Both the position numbers and the translations under genes were made by a program. The notes under the pieces were generated by a model that was not told the origin of the DNA, ran no database searches, and was given only the letters and a program-made list of their open reading frames with translations. Below, piece after piece: positions 6,980 through 16,600 of a DNA stretch of 25,790 bases (its first letter is position 1; the number at the start of each line of letters is the position of its first letter). The DNA comes from Alphaproteobacteria bacterium. Lineage in GTDB: Bacteria; Pseudomonadota; Alphaproteobacteria; Sphingomonadales; Emcibacteraceae. The DNA lies in NCBI GenBank assembly GCA_030432815.1, contig JAUILB010000004.1, positions 1-25,790 on the forward strand, in the 5' to 3' direction.

Positions 6980-8764
6980 ATGGAAGAAAAATTAAGGGCA
7001 TTACGCCAGGTAATGAGAGAAAACAGTGTCACAGCATTTCTAGTGCCGCATGCCGATGAGCACCAGAGTGAATATACGCCTAAATATGCAGAAAGACTTA
7101 ACTGGATTTCAGGCTTTGACGGATCAGCGGGATTTGCTTGCATAACGCTTTCTGAGGCAGCCATATTTGTGGATGGCCGTTATACGCTTCAGGTAAAGAA
7201 CCAGGTCGATAGCAAAACTTTTGAACGCCTGAATATTCCAGACGACAAGCCAGAGGAATGGCTTTTTGATCATTTGAAAAAGGGTGATGCTGTTGCCTAT
7301 GACCCTTGGTTACATACAAAATCGTGGATCAAGTCTGTTACGAAAAAACTGGCTAAAAAAGATATTAAATTAAAAGCATGCCAAACCAATCTCATTGATC
7401 AGGTGTGGAAAGACAGGCCTGGCCCTTCAAAAGCAAAGGCTGTCGTTCAAAAAGATAAATATTCAGGTGAGAAGTCATCCTCTAAACGAAAGCGAATAGC
7501 TTCCGAATTAAAACTTCATGGTGCAGATGCACTGGTGATAACGTCACTGGATAGCATTGCGTGGTTATTAAATATACGTGGTAGGGATGTTGAACACACA
7601 CCTTTGGTGCTTAGCTTTGCAATATTATTTGATAATGCCAAAGCTGTACTTTTTATTGATCCGGATAAAGTGAACAGAGAAGTAAAAACACATCTAGGAA
7701 AACAGGTTGAGTGTAAGCCCAAAGATGACTTCATTAAGGATGTAAAAAAACTTTCCGACGGTGGTCTAAAAATCATGGTCGATCCGAAAAGAGCACCGGC
7801 AGCAGTTTTCGATGTACTTTCCGACAGTGAAGGCGAGGTAATAGAATTAAGCGATCCCTGTCAACTCGATAAAGCATGCAAGAATGAAGTGGAGCTTGAT
7901 GGAGCGCGTAGCGCACATATTCGTGATGCCGTTGCTGTATGCAGGTTTCTCTATTGGGTTGATGAAAATGGGCCGACAGGTAAATATGATGAGCTTGATG
8001 CTGTTAAAAAATTGTTTGATCTTCGCAAAGAAGTGTCAATGTTTCAGGATACCAGTTTCGATACTATAAGTGGGGCAGGGCCTAATGGGGCCATAGTTCA
8101 TTATCGGGTAACGGAAAAGTCGTCACGCAAACTTGAAAAAGATATGATTTATCTGTGCGATTCAGGTGGGCAATATCTTGATGGGACGACGGATATAACA
8201 CGTACTGTTGCAATAGGAACCCCGACAGAAGAACAAAAAGACCATTTTACGCGCGTTTTAAAAGGACATATTGCGCTTGCGCAGGCACGTTTTCCGAAGG
8301 GCCGTACAGGAGCACACCTTGATACTCTTGCAAGAAAATCCCTGTGGGATGTGGGGCTTGATTATGAGCATGGCACCGGACATGGTGTTGGAAGTTATCT
8401 AGGGGTTCATGAAGGACCGCAATCTATTTCCCCGTTGGGATATGCTACTCCGCTTAAGCCAGGTATGATCCTTTCCAACGAACCGGGATATTATAAAACC
8501 GGCGAATATGGAATTAGGATTGAAAATCTTGTTATTGTTAGAAATAGCGAATACGAGGAAGAAGAAAGACCGATGCTGACATTTGAAACAATCACTCTTG
8601 TTCCAATTGATACAAGATTAGTTAACGCGCATATGATGTCGGCTGCCGAGATAACCTGGCTAAATATTTATCATGCCAAGGTTAGGGAAAAAATTTCACC
8701 CATGCTGTCAGGCAAGGAAAAAGCGTGGCTATTAAATGCAACCGAATCCATCACTTCACTTTAA
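6980..8764 (+). CDS. pepP: Xaa-Pro aminopeptidase, large three-domain M24B form
   Basis: This 594-residue metallopeptidase removes N-terminal residues preceding proline, feeding proline-containing peptides into catabolism. Two creatinase-like N-terminal domains span about 1-305 and the pita-bread catalytic domain about 310-535. A C-terminal cap follows to 594. This is the layout of eukaryotic XPNPEP1 and large bacterial homologues, longer than E. coli PepP (about 440 residues). All five metal ligands are visible: Asp394 in CDSGG, Asp405 in GTTDITRT, His468 in GTGHGVG, Glu501 in NEPGYY and Glu515 in IRIEN. The catalytic histidines are His374 (AIVHYR) and His477 (VHEGP). No signal peptide is present, so it is cytoplasmic. 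A GAGGAA ribosome site precedes the ATG. It is the first gene of a likely two-gene unit with the HIBCH-like gene. Confidence 0.93.
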   Translation: MEEKLRALRQVMRENSVTAFLVPHADEHQSEYTPKYAERLNWISGFDGSAGFACITLSEAAIFVDGRYTLQVKNQVDSKTFERLNIPDDKPEEWLFDHLKKGDAVAYDPWLHTKSWIKSVTKKLAKKDIKLKACQTNLIDQVWKDRPGPSKAKAVVQKDKYSGEKSSSKRKRIASELKLHGADALVITSLDSIAWLLNIRGRDVEHTPLVLSFAILFDNAKAVLFIDPDKVNREVKTHLGKQVECKPKDDFIKDVKKLSDGGLKIMVDPKRAPAAVFDVLSDSEGEVIELSDPCQLDKACKNEVELDGARSAHIRDAVAVCRFLYWVDENGPTGKYDELDAVKKLFDLRKEVSMFQDTSFDTISGAGPNGAIVHYRVTEKSSRKLEKDMIYLCDSGGQYLDGTTDITRTVAIGTPTEEQKDHFTRVLKGHIALAQARFPKGRTGAHLDTLARKSLWDVGLDYEHGTGHGVGSYLGVHEGPQSISPLGYATPLKPGMILSNEPGYYKTGEYGIRIENLVIVRNSEYEEEERPMLTFETITLVPIDTRLVNAHMMSAAEITWLNIYHAKVREKISPMLSGKEKAWLLNATESITSL

Positions 8765-8782
8765 GTAAAGGCATTTTTATAC

Positions 8783-8806
8783 TCAAATAATCATATTATT
8801 ATTTGA
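8783..8806. other. Perfect 9-bp inverted repeat between pepP and the HIBCH-like gene
   Basis: TCAAATAAT and ATTATTTGA are exact reverse complements separated by CATATT. The element sits 18 bp after the pepP stop and 12 bp before the next ATG. It is almost all A/T and lacks a trailing T-run, so termination is unlikely. It could be an operator or a weak leader hairpin. Confidence 0.4.
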
Positions 8807-8818
8807 AACGGGACACAT

Positions 8819-9868
8819 ATGAGCAACGATATTAACTTTGAAGAAAAATCCGGTCTTGGCATCATTACACTTACCAGACCGGATGTCTTAAATGCACTTT
8901 CCTGTGAAATGTGTCGTTTGTTGGATGAAAAGCTTACCATCTGGCAGGAAACGAGCTCTATTAAAGCTGTAATAATTAAAAGTGCAGGTAACAAGGCCTT
9001 TTGCGCAGGTGGTGATGTAAGGGCAATCGTTGAGCCGGGCCCCGAGAACAATAGTTTAGCTAAAGAATTCTTTGCTACTGAATATAGAATGAACGCACGG
9101 ATATTTCATTTTCAGAAACCATTCATAGCGCTTTTGGATGGTATCGTTATGGGCGGAGGTGTTGGTGTTTCAATTCATGGGTCACATCGGATTATCACCG
9201 AAAATACATTATTTGCCATGCCGGAATCAGCTATTGGCCTTATACCGGATGTTGGGGGCAGCTATTTTCTTCCAAGAATGCCAGGGGCGCTTGGTCGTTA
9301 TCTCGGTCTTACGGGTGTTCGACTTAAAGGTGCGGATATTCTTTATGCAGGCATTGGTACCGCTTATATGCGCTCAGATAAGCTAAATGATTTTATAAAT
9401 GCTCTGGCTGATAACCCTATAAGAAACCATGATGATGTTGATGACATTTTAGCTGAATTTGCAGATGATCCCGGGGCGGCACCCATTGATGAATTCAGAG
9501 ATTTAATAGATGCAGCATTTGCTGAAAATACGATTGAGGATATTTTTGAGCATTTGAGTATAATCAATCATAATTGGGCCCGGGAAACCCATGCCGTTTT
9601 ATCCAAAATGTCCCCAATCAGCCTTAAGGTCATACTTGAGCAGTTGCAAAGGGGGGCTAAGCTTAAATTTGATGAATGTATGGTTATGGAGTATCGGATT
9701 GTCTGTGCTATTTCTTCCTATGACAGCGATTTTTACGAAGGTGTCAGGGCGGTACTGATTGATAAAGATCATAATCCAAACTGGATGCCGGCGACATTAT
9801 CGGAAGTCTCCAATGAAATGGTTCTTGCACATTTCGAAATTCCCGTGGATGGAGACCTTGTTCTTTAA
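8819..9868 (+). CDS. 3-hydroxyisobutyryl-CoA hydrolase (HIBCH-like crotonase)
   Basis: This 349-residue member of the enoyl-CoA hydratase superfamily would hydrolyse 3-hydroxyisobutyryl-CoA in valine breakdown. HIBCH-specific features include FCAGGDVRAI (61-70), the oxyanion segment MGGGVGVSIHG (111-121) and MPESAIGLIPDVGGSYFLPR (134-153). That last segment holds the expected catalytic Glu136 and Asp144. The length (about 350, not 260) and the roughly 150-residue C-terminal HIBCH extension argue against a simple enoyl-CoA hydratase. A GGGA ribosome site lies 6-7 nt before the ATG. It follows pepP by 54 bp, so co-transcription is plausible. Its stop codon overlaps the stop of convergent rluA. 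Confidence 0.88.
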   Translation: MSNDINFEEKSGLGIITLTRPDVLNALSCEMCRLLDEKLTIWQETSSIKAVIIKSAGNKAFCAGGDVRAIVEPGPENNSLAKEFFATEYRMNARIFHFQKPFIALLDGIVMGGGVGVSIHGSHRIITENTLFAMPESAIGLIPDVGGSYFLPRMPGALGRYLGLTGVRLKGADILYAGIGTAYMRSDKLNDFINALADNPIRNHDDVDDILAEFADDPGAAPIDEFRDLIDAAFAENTIEDIFEHLSIINHNWARETHAVLSKMSPISLKVILEQLQRGAKLKFDECMVMEYRIVCAISSYDSDFYEGVRAVLIDKDHNPNWMPATLSEVSNEMVLAHFEIPVDGDLVL

Positions 9869-10521
9869 AAAATAATATTTTGTTCAAATGTCATCATTTT
9901 TTTTTGAACCGGATGCATGATTGTAAGTTTTTTAGAATGCAGACATAGCCGTTTGCTCATTTTTGCTACTTTTTCTGAAGCATAAAATCGATCACCTAAT
10001 ATTGAATGCCCAATTTCATTCATATGAACGCGTAATTGATGTGATCTTCCTGTAATCGGCGTTAAAGATAATAGGGTATTATCCTTGTATCTTTCAATAA
10101 CATGCCATTTTGTTTGCGATGGTTTTCCTATCTCATGATCAACTTTTTGTTTTGGCCTGTTTGGCCAGTCACAAATGAGTGGCAGATCAATTTCACCTGA
10201 GTTCTCTTCTGTTATTCCAAATACAAGCGCGACATATTCTTTAGCGACATTTCTGTTTTGAAATTGCAGGCTTAAATGACGATGAGCGAATTTATTCAAG
10301 CCCATAATGATAAGACCGGATGTATCCATATCAAGACGGTGTACGGTTAAAGCTGTTGGGACAATATCTTTTGCCCTGTTTTCAAGACAGTCAGCAAGAT
10401 GATCACCTTTACCCGGTACAGTAAGCAATCCAGCCTGTTTATTCAGCACCAAAATATCATTATCCTGAAAAATGATATCCAGATAAGGTTCTTTGGGTGG
10501 GTTATAGTCTTTAAGTGTCAT
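9865..10521 (-). CDS. rluA: RluA-type pseudouridine synthase
   Basis: This enzyme isomerises uridine to pseudouridine in RNA; RluA of E. coli modifies 23S rRNA U746 and tRNA U32. The 218-residue length nearly equals that of E. coli RluA (219). The catalytic motif HRLDMDTSG places the active-site aspartate at residue 64, the same number as in E. coli. The N-terminal block with LNKQAGLLTVPG (26-37) and the C-terminal GRSHQLRVHM motif are also conserved. No S4 domain is present, which separates it from RluC/RluD/RsuA types. The ATG at 10521 has no clear ribosome site. Its stop shares the palindromic TTAA at 9865-9868 with the convergent HIBCH-like gene. The exact RNA target is inferred from the family. 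Confidence 0.88.
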   Translation of the reverse strand: MTLKDYNPPKEPYLDIIFQDNDILVLNKQAGLLTVPGKGDHLADCLENRAKDIVPTALTVHRLDMDTSGLIIMGLNKFAHRHLSLQFQNRNVAKEYVALVFGITEENSGEIDLPLICDWPNRPKQKVDHEIGKPSQTKWHVIERYKDNTLLSLTPITGRSHQLRVHMNEIGHSILGDRFYASEKVAKMSKRLCLHSKKLTIMHPVQKKMMTFEQNIIF

Positions 10522-10613
10522 GTCGTTGTTTTGTATGGCTATAAAGAAAAATGATATGATATAAACTAATTTTTCTGTACGAGTCCCTAAGTTTCTAAAG
10601 ATTAAGAGTTTTA

Positions 10614-10619
10614 TATAAT
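10614..10619 (+). promoter_or_regulatory. Candidate -10 box of the RND efflux operon
   Basis: A perfect TATAAT lies 93 bp before the ATG of the outer-membrane component. No good -35 box is found at 16-18 bp, so the promoter may be weak or activator-dependent, or this may be a chance match in AT-rich DNA. Confidence 0.35.
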
Positions 10620-10711
10620 AATAAACGATGAAAATAGATAAAATTATGAAGGGTTTAATCTGCTACTGCGTATAAGAAACTGGGTAGATTGATAATTAAA
10701 TTGGAGAAACA

Positions 10712-12181
10712 ATGGCCCGTGTAGTAATTAATGGACCAAAATGTGGACTGCTTTATATTTTAACGTGCAGTACATTATTTTTTTCGGGGTGTGCACCACA
10801 GATAAATATTGATCAGCAACTTGATCTAGTTGCAATTCCTGATTCATGGCAAAGTCCTGACATTGAAGCTGCGCGCTCCGAGTTAAAATGGCTGGATGCT
10901 GATGAAGACCGTGATTTATCGGCGATTGTGCTACGTGCGCTTGAAAATAACCCTGATCTAAGGATTTCCGCCAACAGGCTTAGAACAGCGCTTGCACAAC
11001 AATCAATCATTGATGGTGCTCGCAGTGTTACTGGCGATATTCGGGTAAGTGCGTCTCGAAGCGGTGACTTTGAAAGTGATACTGCCGATAATCAAAGTTT
11101 CTCACTCCGTGGTGGATTAGCGTGGGAAGCTGATATATGGGGTCGGCTTGCCAGCGATAGCGCGGCTGCGGAGCAGAATGTCCTTTCGCTTAAAAATGAT
11201 CTTGAATATGCCCGTATGTCTCTTGCGACAAGAACGGCCCAGCGCTGGTTTGACGTGTCAGAATCCATACTTCAGAATGATCTTCTCGAGCAAAATCTGG
11301 AAAAACTCCTGCAGGCACAGGACCTGGTCGACAGTCGGTATGCCCGTGGGCTTGTCGATGTTCTTGATGTACTACAAATTGATACAAACGTGGCAACAGC
11401 AAGATCAAACCTGGCAAATCAGCGTCAAACCGTTACAGAACGGATGCGGGCACTGGAAACACTTATCGGGTCTTATCCGACTGGAAAAGTTCCACAGGCT
11501 GTTTCATTGCCCGTCCTTGATAATCTTGTAAGGAGGGGAATTCCAACAAATCTTCTGGAAAGACGGCCTGATATTCTATCAGCGCGAAATCAGGTGTTGG
11601 CGGCAAATTATGATCTTAACACTGCGAAAAAAGCTCTTTATCCATCATTAAGTATATCAGGGAGCACTAGCACGAGCGGTGACGAAATTGGCGATATTGT
11701 TGATATTGATACCCTGGTCTGGAGTGTGGTGGGCAATATTGTTCAGCCTGTACTAGATGGTAGTCGGCGCAGACAACAAGTGGTTATTAACGAAGTAGCA
11801 CTTGATAGTGGTATTGCCAATTACGTAAGAACAATACTTACCGCATATGAAGAAGCAGAGAATGCCCTGACGGCAGAAGTAACACTGGCAGAACAGGAAG
11901 AGCATCTGACTATAGCGGTTGAACGTGCCATCGCAAGTGAAGAAAAAGCATTGGATCAATATAGCAAAGGGCTTGTTGATATTCTTTCGCTAGTGAATGT
12001 TCAAAGAAACCGTATTTCATCACAGCAAAGCCTGCTTCGTGTTCAGCATAGGCGATTACTAAATCGCGCGGACCTGCATCTTGCACTAGGTGGTGAGAAC
12101 ATAGAAAATTATATAAATCAAATGGCAGGTGCCAGCCACGACGAAAATCGTCAGGTCGAAATTAGTCAGGAAAGTTTGTAA
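10712..12181 (+). CDS. RND efflux outer-membrane lipoprotein (NodT/OprM type)
   Basis: This is the outer-membrane channel of a tripartite efflux system, a TolC-fold trimer that exports substrates across the outer membrane. The 489-residue precursor has a lipoprotein signal ending in FFSGC, so Cys27 is the likely lipidated residue; -3 is Phe rather than the more common Leu. Two outer-membrane-efflux repeats follow, each with long coiled-coil helices (about 70-265 and 285-470). A conserved ERRPDI segment near 281-286 lies at the start of the second repeat. The ATG has a GGAG site 6 nt upstream. The stop overlaps the adaptor start (TAATG), so the three efflux genes are translationally coupled. 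Transported compounds are unknown. Confidence 0.9.
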   Translation: MARVVINGPKCGLLYILTCSTLFFSGCAPQINIDQQLDLVAIPDSWQSPDIEAARSELKWLDADEDRDLSAIVLRALENNPDLRISANRLRTALAQQSIIDGARSVTGDIRVSASRSGDFESDTADNQSFSLRGGLAWEADIWGRLASDSAAAEQNVLSLKNDLEYARMSLATRTAQRWFDVSESILQNDLLEQNLEKLLQAQDLVDSRYARGLVDVLDVLQIDTNVATARSNLANQRQTVTERMRALETLIGSYPTGKVPQAVSLPVLDNLVRRGIPTNLLERRPDILSARNQVLAANYDLNTAKKALYPSLSISGSTSTSGDEIGDIVDIDTLVWSVVGNIVQPVLDGSRRRQQVVINEVALDSGIANYVRTILTAYEEAENALTAEVTLAEQEEHLTIAVERAIASEEKALDQYSKGLVDILSLVNVQRNRISSQQSLLRVQHRRLLNRADLHLALGGENIENYINQMAGASHDENRQVEISQESL

Positions 12182-13626
12182 TGGAGAAGGCTAAAACACA
12201 ATTATCAATCGTAATGCTTATAGCGGCTATTACGGCTATTGCGTTCACTGGCATGTATATTTTTAGGCCAACAGCACCTGTTGAAGAACTTGAGGATCGG
12301 GTAGAACGATTAGAAGTGACGACAGCAAAACGTGAAGATGTTTATCCTGTTGTGAACACACAGGCAGTGGTGGAAAGTCGTTTGAATATTAATCTTAAAT
12401 CTCAGGTTTCGGGCCAGATTGTTTATACTTCACCAAAGTTTCTCGCAGGCGGTTTTTTTGATACCGGAGAAGTTATGCTGCGTATCGACCCCAGCGACTA
12501 TGAGCTGGCACTCATTCAGGCTGAAGTCAATGTGGCTCGGGCTGAGCAAGCACTGAGTGTTGAGAAGGAGCAGGCGGAGCTTGCCCGCCAGGACTGGGAA
12601 AAATATGGCGAAGGTGAAGCGACGGATCTTGTCTTACGTATTCCTCAGCTTCGTGAAGCGGAAGCTGGGTTAAAAGGAGCCCAGGCGAATTATGAAACGC
12701 AGCGTATCCGGCTTGAGCGTACGGAAGTCAAGGCGCCGTTTCCTTTAATGCTTGATCAGAAGCTTGTCGACCTTGGTCAGATCGTTGGTACAAACCAGGA
12801 TCTGGCGACAGTTTTTGGAACCGAAGAAGCGGAAATTCGTATGCCGTTAAGTCAAAAACAAATGGATCTTTTGGATGTGAAAAATGTTGGTATTCTAAGT
12901 GAAGAGGATCGACTAAAGGTTATCGTTCGAGATTTAACACGGGATGACGATATCGAATGGAATGCAGAAATCATGCGTGTCGAAAGCTCCATCGACAGGA
13001 AAAGCCGGGTATATTATGCGGTCGCAACAATTTATGATCCTATGAATCTTAAGCAGGATAAGGAGACACCACCGTTGCTTCCTGGTGTGTTTGTTGACCT
13101 TGAAGTTTACGGTCCGAAGATCGAGAATGTGTTTCATATTCCTGTAAAAGCAATGAGGGATGATAATAATATTTATCTTTACGAAGATGAAAAGCTTATC
13201 ACCAAACGGGTCGAAGTATTAGACCAAGACGAAGATTTCTTTACTGTTTTATCGGGAATAGAAGAAGGTGAAACATATACGACAACACCGCCATTCTCAT
13301 ATGTGCCAGGAATGAAGGCCACTATAGCTAGTCTGGATGGTGTTCCGATGGGTGGCCCCCGTGGGGGTCGTCCTGGTGGTGGTGCCAGAGCTGGCGGAGC
13401 CCCGGCGGGAGGTGCTGCAACTGATACAGCAGCACAAACGCAGAGAACAAATACAACTGCGGAAGGCGACAGGCCATTGGCAAATATGACACCAGAGCAA
13501 CGTCAGGCCGCAATCGCAAATATGACACCGGAACAACGGGCAGAAATGCAAGCCAGAAGAGCAGAAGGTGGTATTGGGGGACCAAATGGTAACGGACAAC
13601 AGCCGCCGCAAGGAGATAGTCAATGA
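12181..13626 (+). CDS. RND efflux periplasmic adaptor (HlyD/AcrA family) with Gly-rich repeat tail
   Basis: This membrane-fusion protein links the inner-membrane pump to the outer-membrane channel. An N-terminal anchor helix spans about 8-28. The barrel-sandwich (lipoyl) halves lie near 70-105 and 180-212, flanking an alpha-hairpin (105-180). A beta-barrel and membrane-proximal domain run to about 385. The last hundred residues are unusual: a Gly/Arg/Ala-rich linker (390-413), then two tandem 12-residue units beginning ANMTPEQR (434-445 and 446-457), and a Gly/Gln-rich end. Adaptors of this family often stop near residue 380. The AGGAAA ribosome site lies within the preceding gene. The stop overlaps the pump start as ATGA. 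Confidence 0.9.
   Translation: MEKAKTQLSIVMLIAAITAIAFTGMYIFRPTAPVEELEDRVERLEVTTAKREDVYPVVNTQAVVESRLNINLKSQVSGQIVYTSPKFLAGGFFDTGEVMLRIDPSDYELALIQAEVNVARAEQALSVEKEQAELARQDWEKYGEGEATDLVLRIPQLREAEAGLKGAQANYETQRIRLERTEVKAPFPLMLDQKLVDLGQIVGTNQDLATVFGTEEAEIRMPLSQKQMDLLDVKNVGILSEEDRLKVIVRDLTRDDDIEWNAEIMRVESSIDRKSRVYYAVATIYDPMNLKQDKETPPLLPGVFVDLEVYGPKIENVFHIPVKAMRDDNNIYLYEDEKLITKRVEVLDQDEDFFTVLSGIEEGETYTTTPPFSYVPGMKATIASLDGVPMGGPRGGRPGGGARAGGAPAGGAATDTAAQTQRTNTTAEGDRPLANMTPEQRQAAIANMTPEQRAEMQARRAEGGIGGPNGNGQQPPQGDSQ
13480..13551 (+). repeat. 36-bp tandem duplication in the adaptor tail
   Basis: Two in-frame 36-bp units encode ANMTPEQRQAAI and ANMTPEQRAEMQ. The first two thirds of each unit are nearly identical in DNA (gcaaatatgacacc in both, then ga/ag-type changes), which points to fairly recent duplication. 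The MTPEQR core resembles the LTxxQ-type motif of periplasmic Spy/CpxP proteins; homology is not shown. Confidence 0.75.
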
Positions 13627-16600
13627 AAAATTTAATTGCCTGGTTTGCTGATAACCACGTTGCGGCCAATCTTCTTATGCTGTTGATCATTATCGGTGGT
13701 GTGGTCAGTCTTCCTTTACTGAGAACAGAAGTTTTTCCGGTTATTACGCCGAACGAGATTACAGTCAGTGTTAGCTATCTCGGGGCAGGTCCTGCGGAAA
13801 CGGAAGCAAATATTACCATCCCGATTGAAGATGCACTTCAAGGTGTTCCCAATATTCAAAAAATGTCTTCACGCTCAGGGCGCGGTAGCTCACGTGTCAC
13901 ATTGCAGCTTGATCGCGGCGCCAATATTCAGATCGTTATGGACGAGGTACAGTCCCGGATTGACAGCATTCGGTCTTTTCCCACTAATATTGAACCCCCA
14001 AGAGTTACCCACAATATTCAAAATGATGACATTATTGATGTTATTGTATCCGGCAACACAGATCAAAAAACACTTGCTGGTGTAGCACGTCGCGTACGGG
14101 ATGACCTGTTGGCGCTTCCTGATGTAAACCTTATCGACGGACGGGGTTTCCCGCCAAATACAATTAGTATTGAAGTCTCTGAATTTGATTTGCGCCGCCT
14201 TGGCATTTCCATGGCGACAGTTGCGAATGCAATAAGGGATAGTTCCGTTGATATTTCAGTTGGTTCGATCAGAAATGGTTTTGGTTCACTGCAAATTAGG
14301 GCCGAAGGCCGCGCCTATTATGAAAAAGAATTTGCTGATATAACCTTGCTTCAGCAGCCAAATGGAACGCGCATAAAACTTGGGGATATTGCGGAAATTA
14401 AAGACGGCGAGAGCGAAAGGTTTTTTATTTTCCGCTCTAAAGGAAAACCATCTATCGTACTTGAAACTCAACTTAGTCCTGGCCAGGACGTACTTGAACT
14501 TACATCGGCTGTTAAGGGATATCTTGAAAGTGCGAAGGGAACATTTCCACAAGGCATAACAGTGACAACATGGCGTGATGACAGCGTTGAGTTTTTCCAG
14601 CGTTTGGAAATGCTTATTTCAAATAGCCTGTCTGGTCTTGTTCTGGTTTTTGTCTTGTTGGTTCTATTCCTTCGTCTTGATCTGGCGCTTTGGGTTACTT
14701 TTGGCATTGTGATTGCGTTCAGTGGTGCATTTATGGTCATGAAGCTGACGGATTTCTCAATTAATCAGATATCGTTATTTGGTTTTCTCCTGGTTCTGGG
14801 GATAGTAGTCGATGATGCCATCGTCGTCGGCGAAGGAATTCACGCGACACAGCGAACGAAATTTAAAGGGTTAAAGGGGGCAATCCATGGAGCTACAACA
14901 CTATCGCTTCCTATTACCCTGTCTGTATTTACAACTATTCTTGCTGTTGCGCCTTTATTATTGTTCCAGTCCGAAACCGGTCAGCAAGCACGTGATATTG
15001 CAGTTGTAGTGGCGGGTGCGCTCATATTCTCCCTTGTAGAATGCCTTTTGATTTTACCTTGCCATTTGTCAGGCACCAAACCATTTGAGCCTAAATTTGC
15101 CTGGTATCAAAAATTCCGGGTATTTCAGAAGAAAATAGCCCAGTGGCTGATTGATTTTGCCAGATATAAATATAAACCTTTTATTGAAAAATGCCTGCAA
15201 GTAAAATATATGACGGCTGCTATATTCTTTTCAGTTCTTATTCTATTCACAACCGCATATGTTCTCGGCTTTATAAGATCATCCTTTAACCCGGAAATCC
15301 CAAGCAATATGCTTCGGTACGCTATTGAGCTATCTGACACCGCACCGGAAGGTACCGGGGAACGACTGCATGATGCGATGGTTGAAGCCATTGGTGGTCC
15401 GGGGGGTATAGAAGAAGAATATGAAGCAAAAACAGGAATGGCCCGAAATATTTTATTCCCGAATTATGATAGTTTCGTCTTTGGTAACAATATCCGCATG
15501 TCCCTTGAAATGTCTTCTGAAGCCATGGCAATAATTGATCCTGAAGAAGTTATGAGTGCCTGGCAGGAACGTGTAGGTGAAGTGCCAGAGGCCGTTGAGG
15601 TCACCTTAAGGAATTCAAGAAATACAGGCCGCCGCGGTGGAGATCTCAGCTTTTATGTTTCCGCCAGCAGAGATGTCGATCTGGAAGAAGCCGTTGAACG
15701 CATCAAGCTTGAAATGCGGGACATTCAGGGATTGACGCAGATCTATGATAACCGTGATAGCGCCGCTCAGGAGCTAAGGCTTTCACTTAAACCGGAAGCA
15801 GAGCATTATGGGCTCACGCTCGCCTCATTAAGTGATCAGGTGCGGCTTGGATTTTATGGTCGTATCGTACAGCGGATACCAAGAGACGGTGAAACAGTTG
15901 ATGTTCATGTAAGATATCCGCTTGAAGCAAGACAAAACCTGAATGCGCTTCGTGAAATGTATATTAAAACACCGGATGGCGGTGAAATGCCGTTTAATAT
16001 GGTGGCGGAAATGGAATATGTTCCAACGCTTAATTCGCCGGAACGAATTAATGGCCAAAATATTATTAAGGTCCAGGCGCGTATGAACAAAAACATTGTT
16101 TCGCCATATGAAGCGTACAAATATCTTGATGATGGTATTTTCATAGATATGGAATCTGAATATCCCGGCTTTGCAGTCATTCCCGACGGTGAAGTTGAAG
16201 AGCAAGAGATTTTCTTTAGTGAAATAGGCTTCTTTTTATCACTGGTGTTATTGGCAATTTACGCATTATTGGCAATTGGTCTCAGGTCTTATATTGAACC
16301 ACTGATTATTCTGACCGCTGTACCGTTTGGTTTTGTAGGGGCACTCATTGGACACCTTATTATTGATATGCCGGTTAGCCTTTATTCATTTCTTGGGTTG
16401 TTCGCGGCGGCAGGTGTGGTAATCAACGATAATCTGGTGCTTGTGGACTGTATTAAGAACCTTAAAAAAGAGGGAATGAGCTACACCGAAGCAATAGCCG
16501 AGGGCGGACGCATGCGCTTTAGGGCGATCATCCTTACGTCCCTTACCACTTTTGTTGGGTTAACACCAATAATGCTCGAGACCAGTTATCAGGCGATCTT

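Noticed and set aside
8783..8806. Intrinsic terminator after pepP
   Set aside because: The inverted repeat has almost no G/C pairs and no following T-run, so it would be a poor terminator.
13297..13690. Minus-strand ORFs rich in Ser/Leu/His opposite the adaptor tail
   Set aside because: They reflect the biased, repeat-bearing composition of the Gly-rich adaptor tail on the other strand.
15828..16205. 125-residue minus-strand ORF within the RND pump gene
   Set aside because: Antisense to conserved pump sequence, without a ribosome site or sensible composition.
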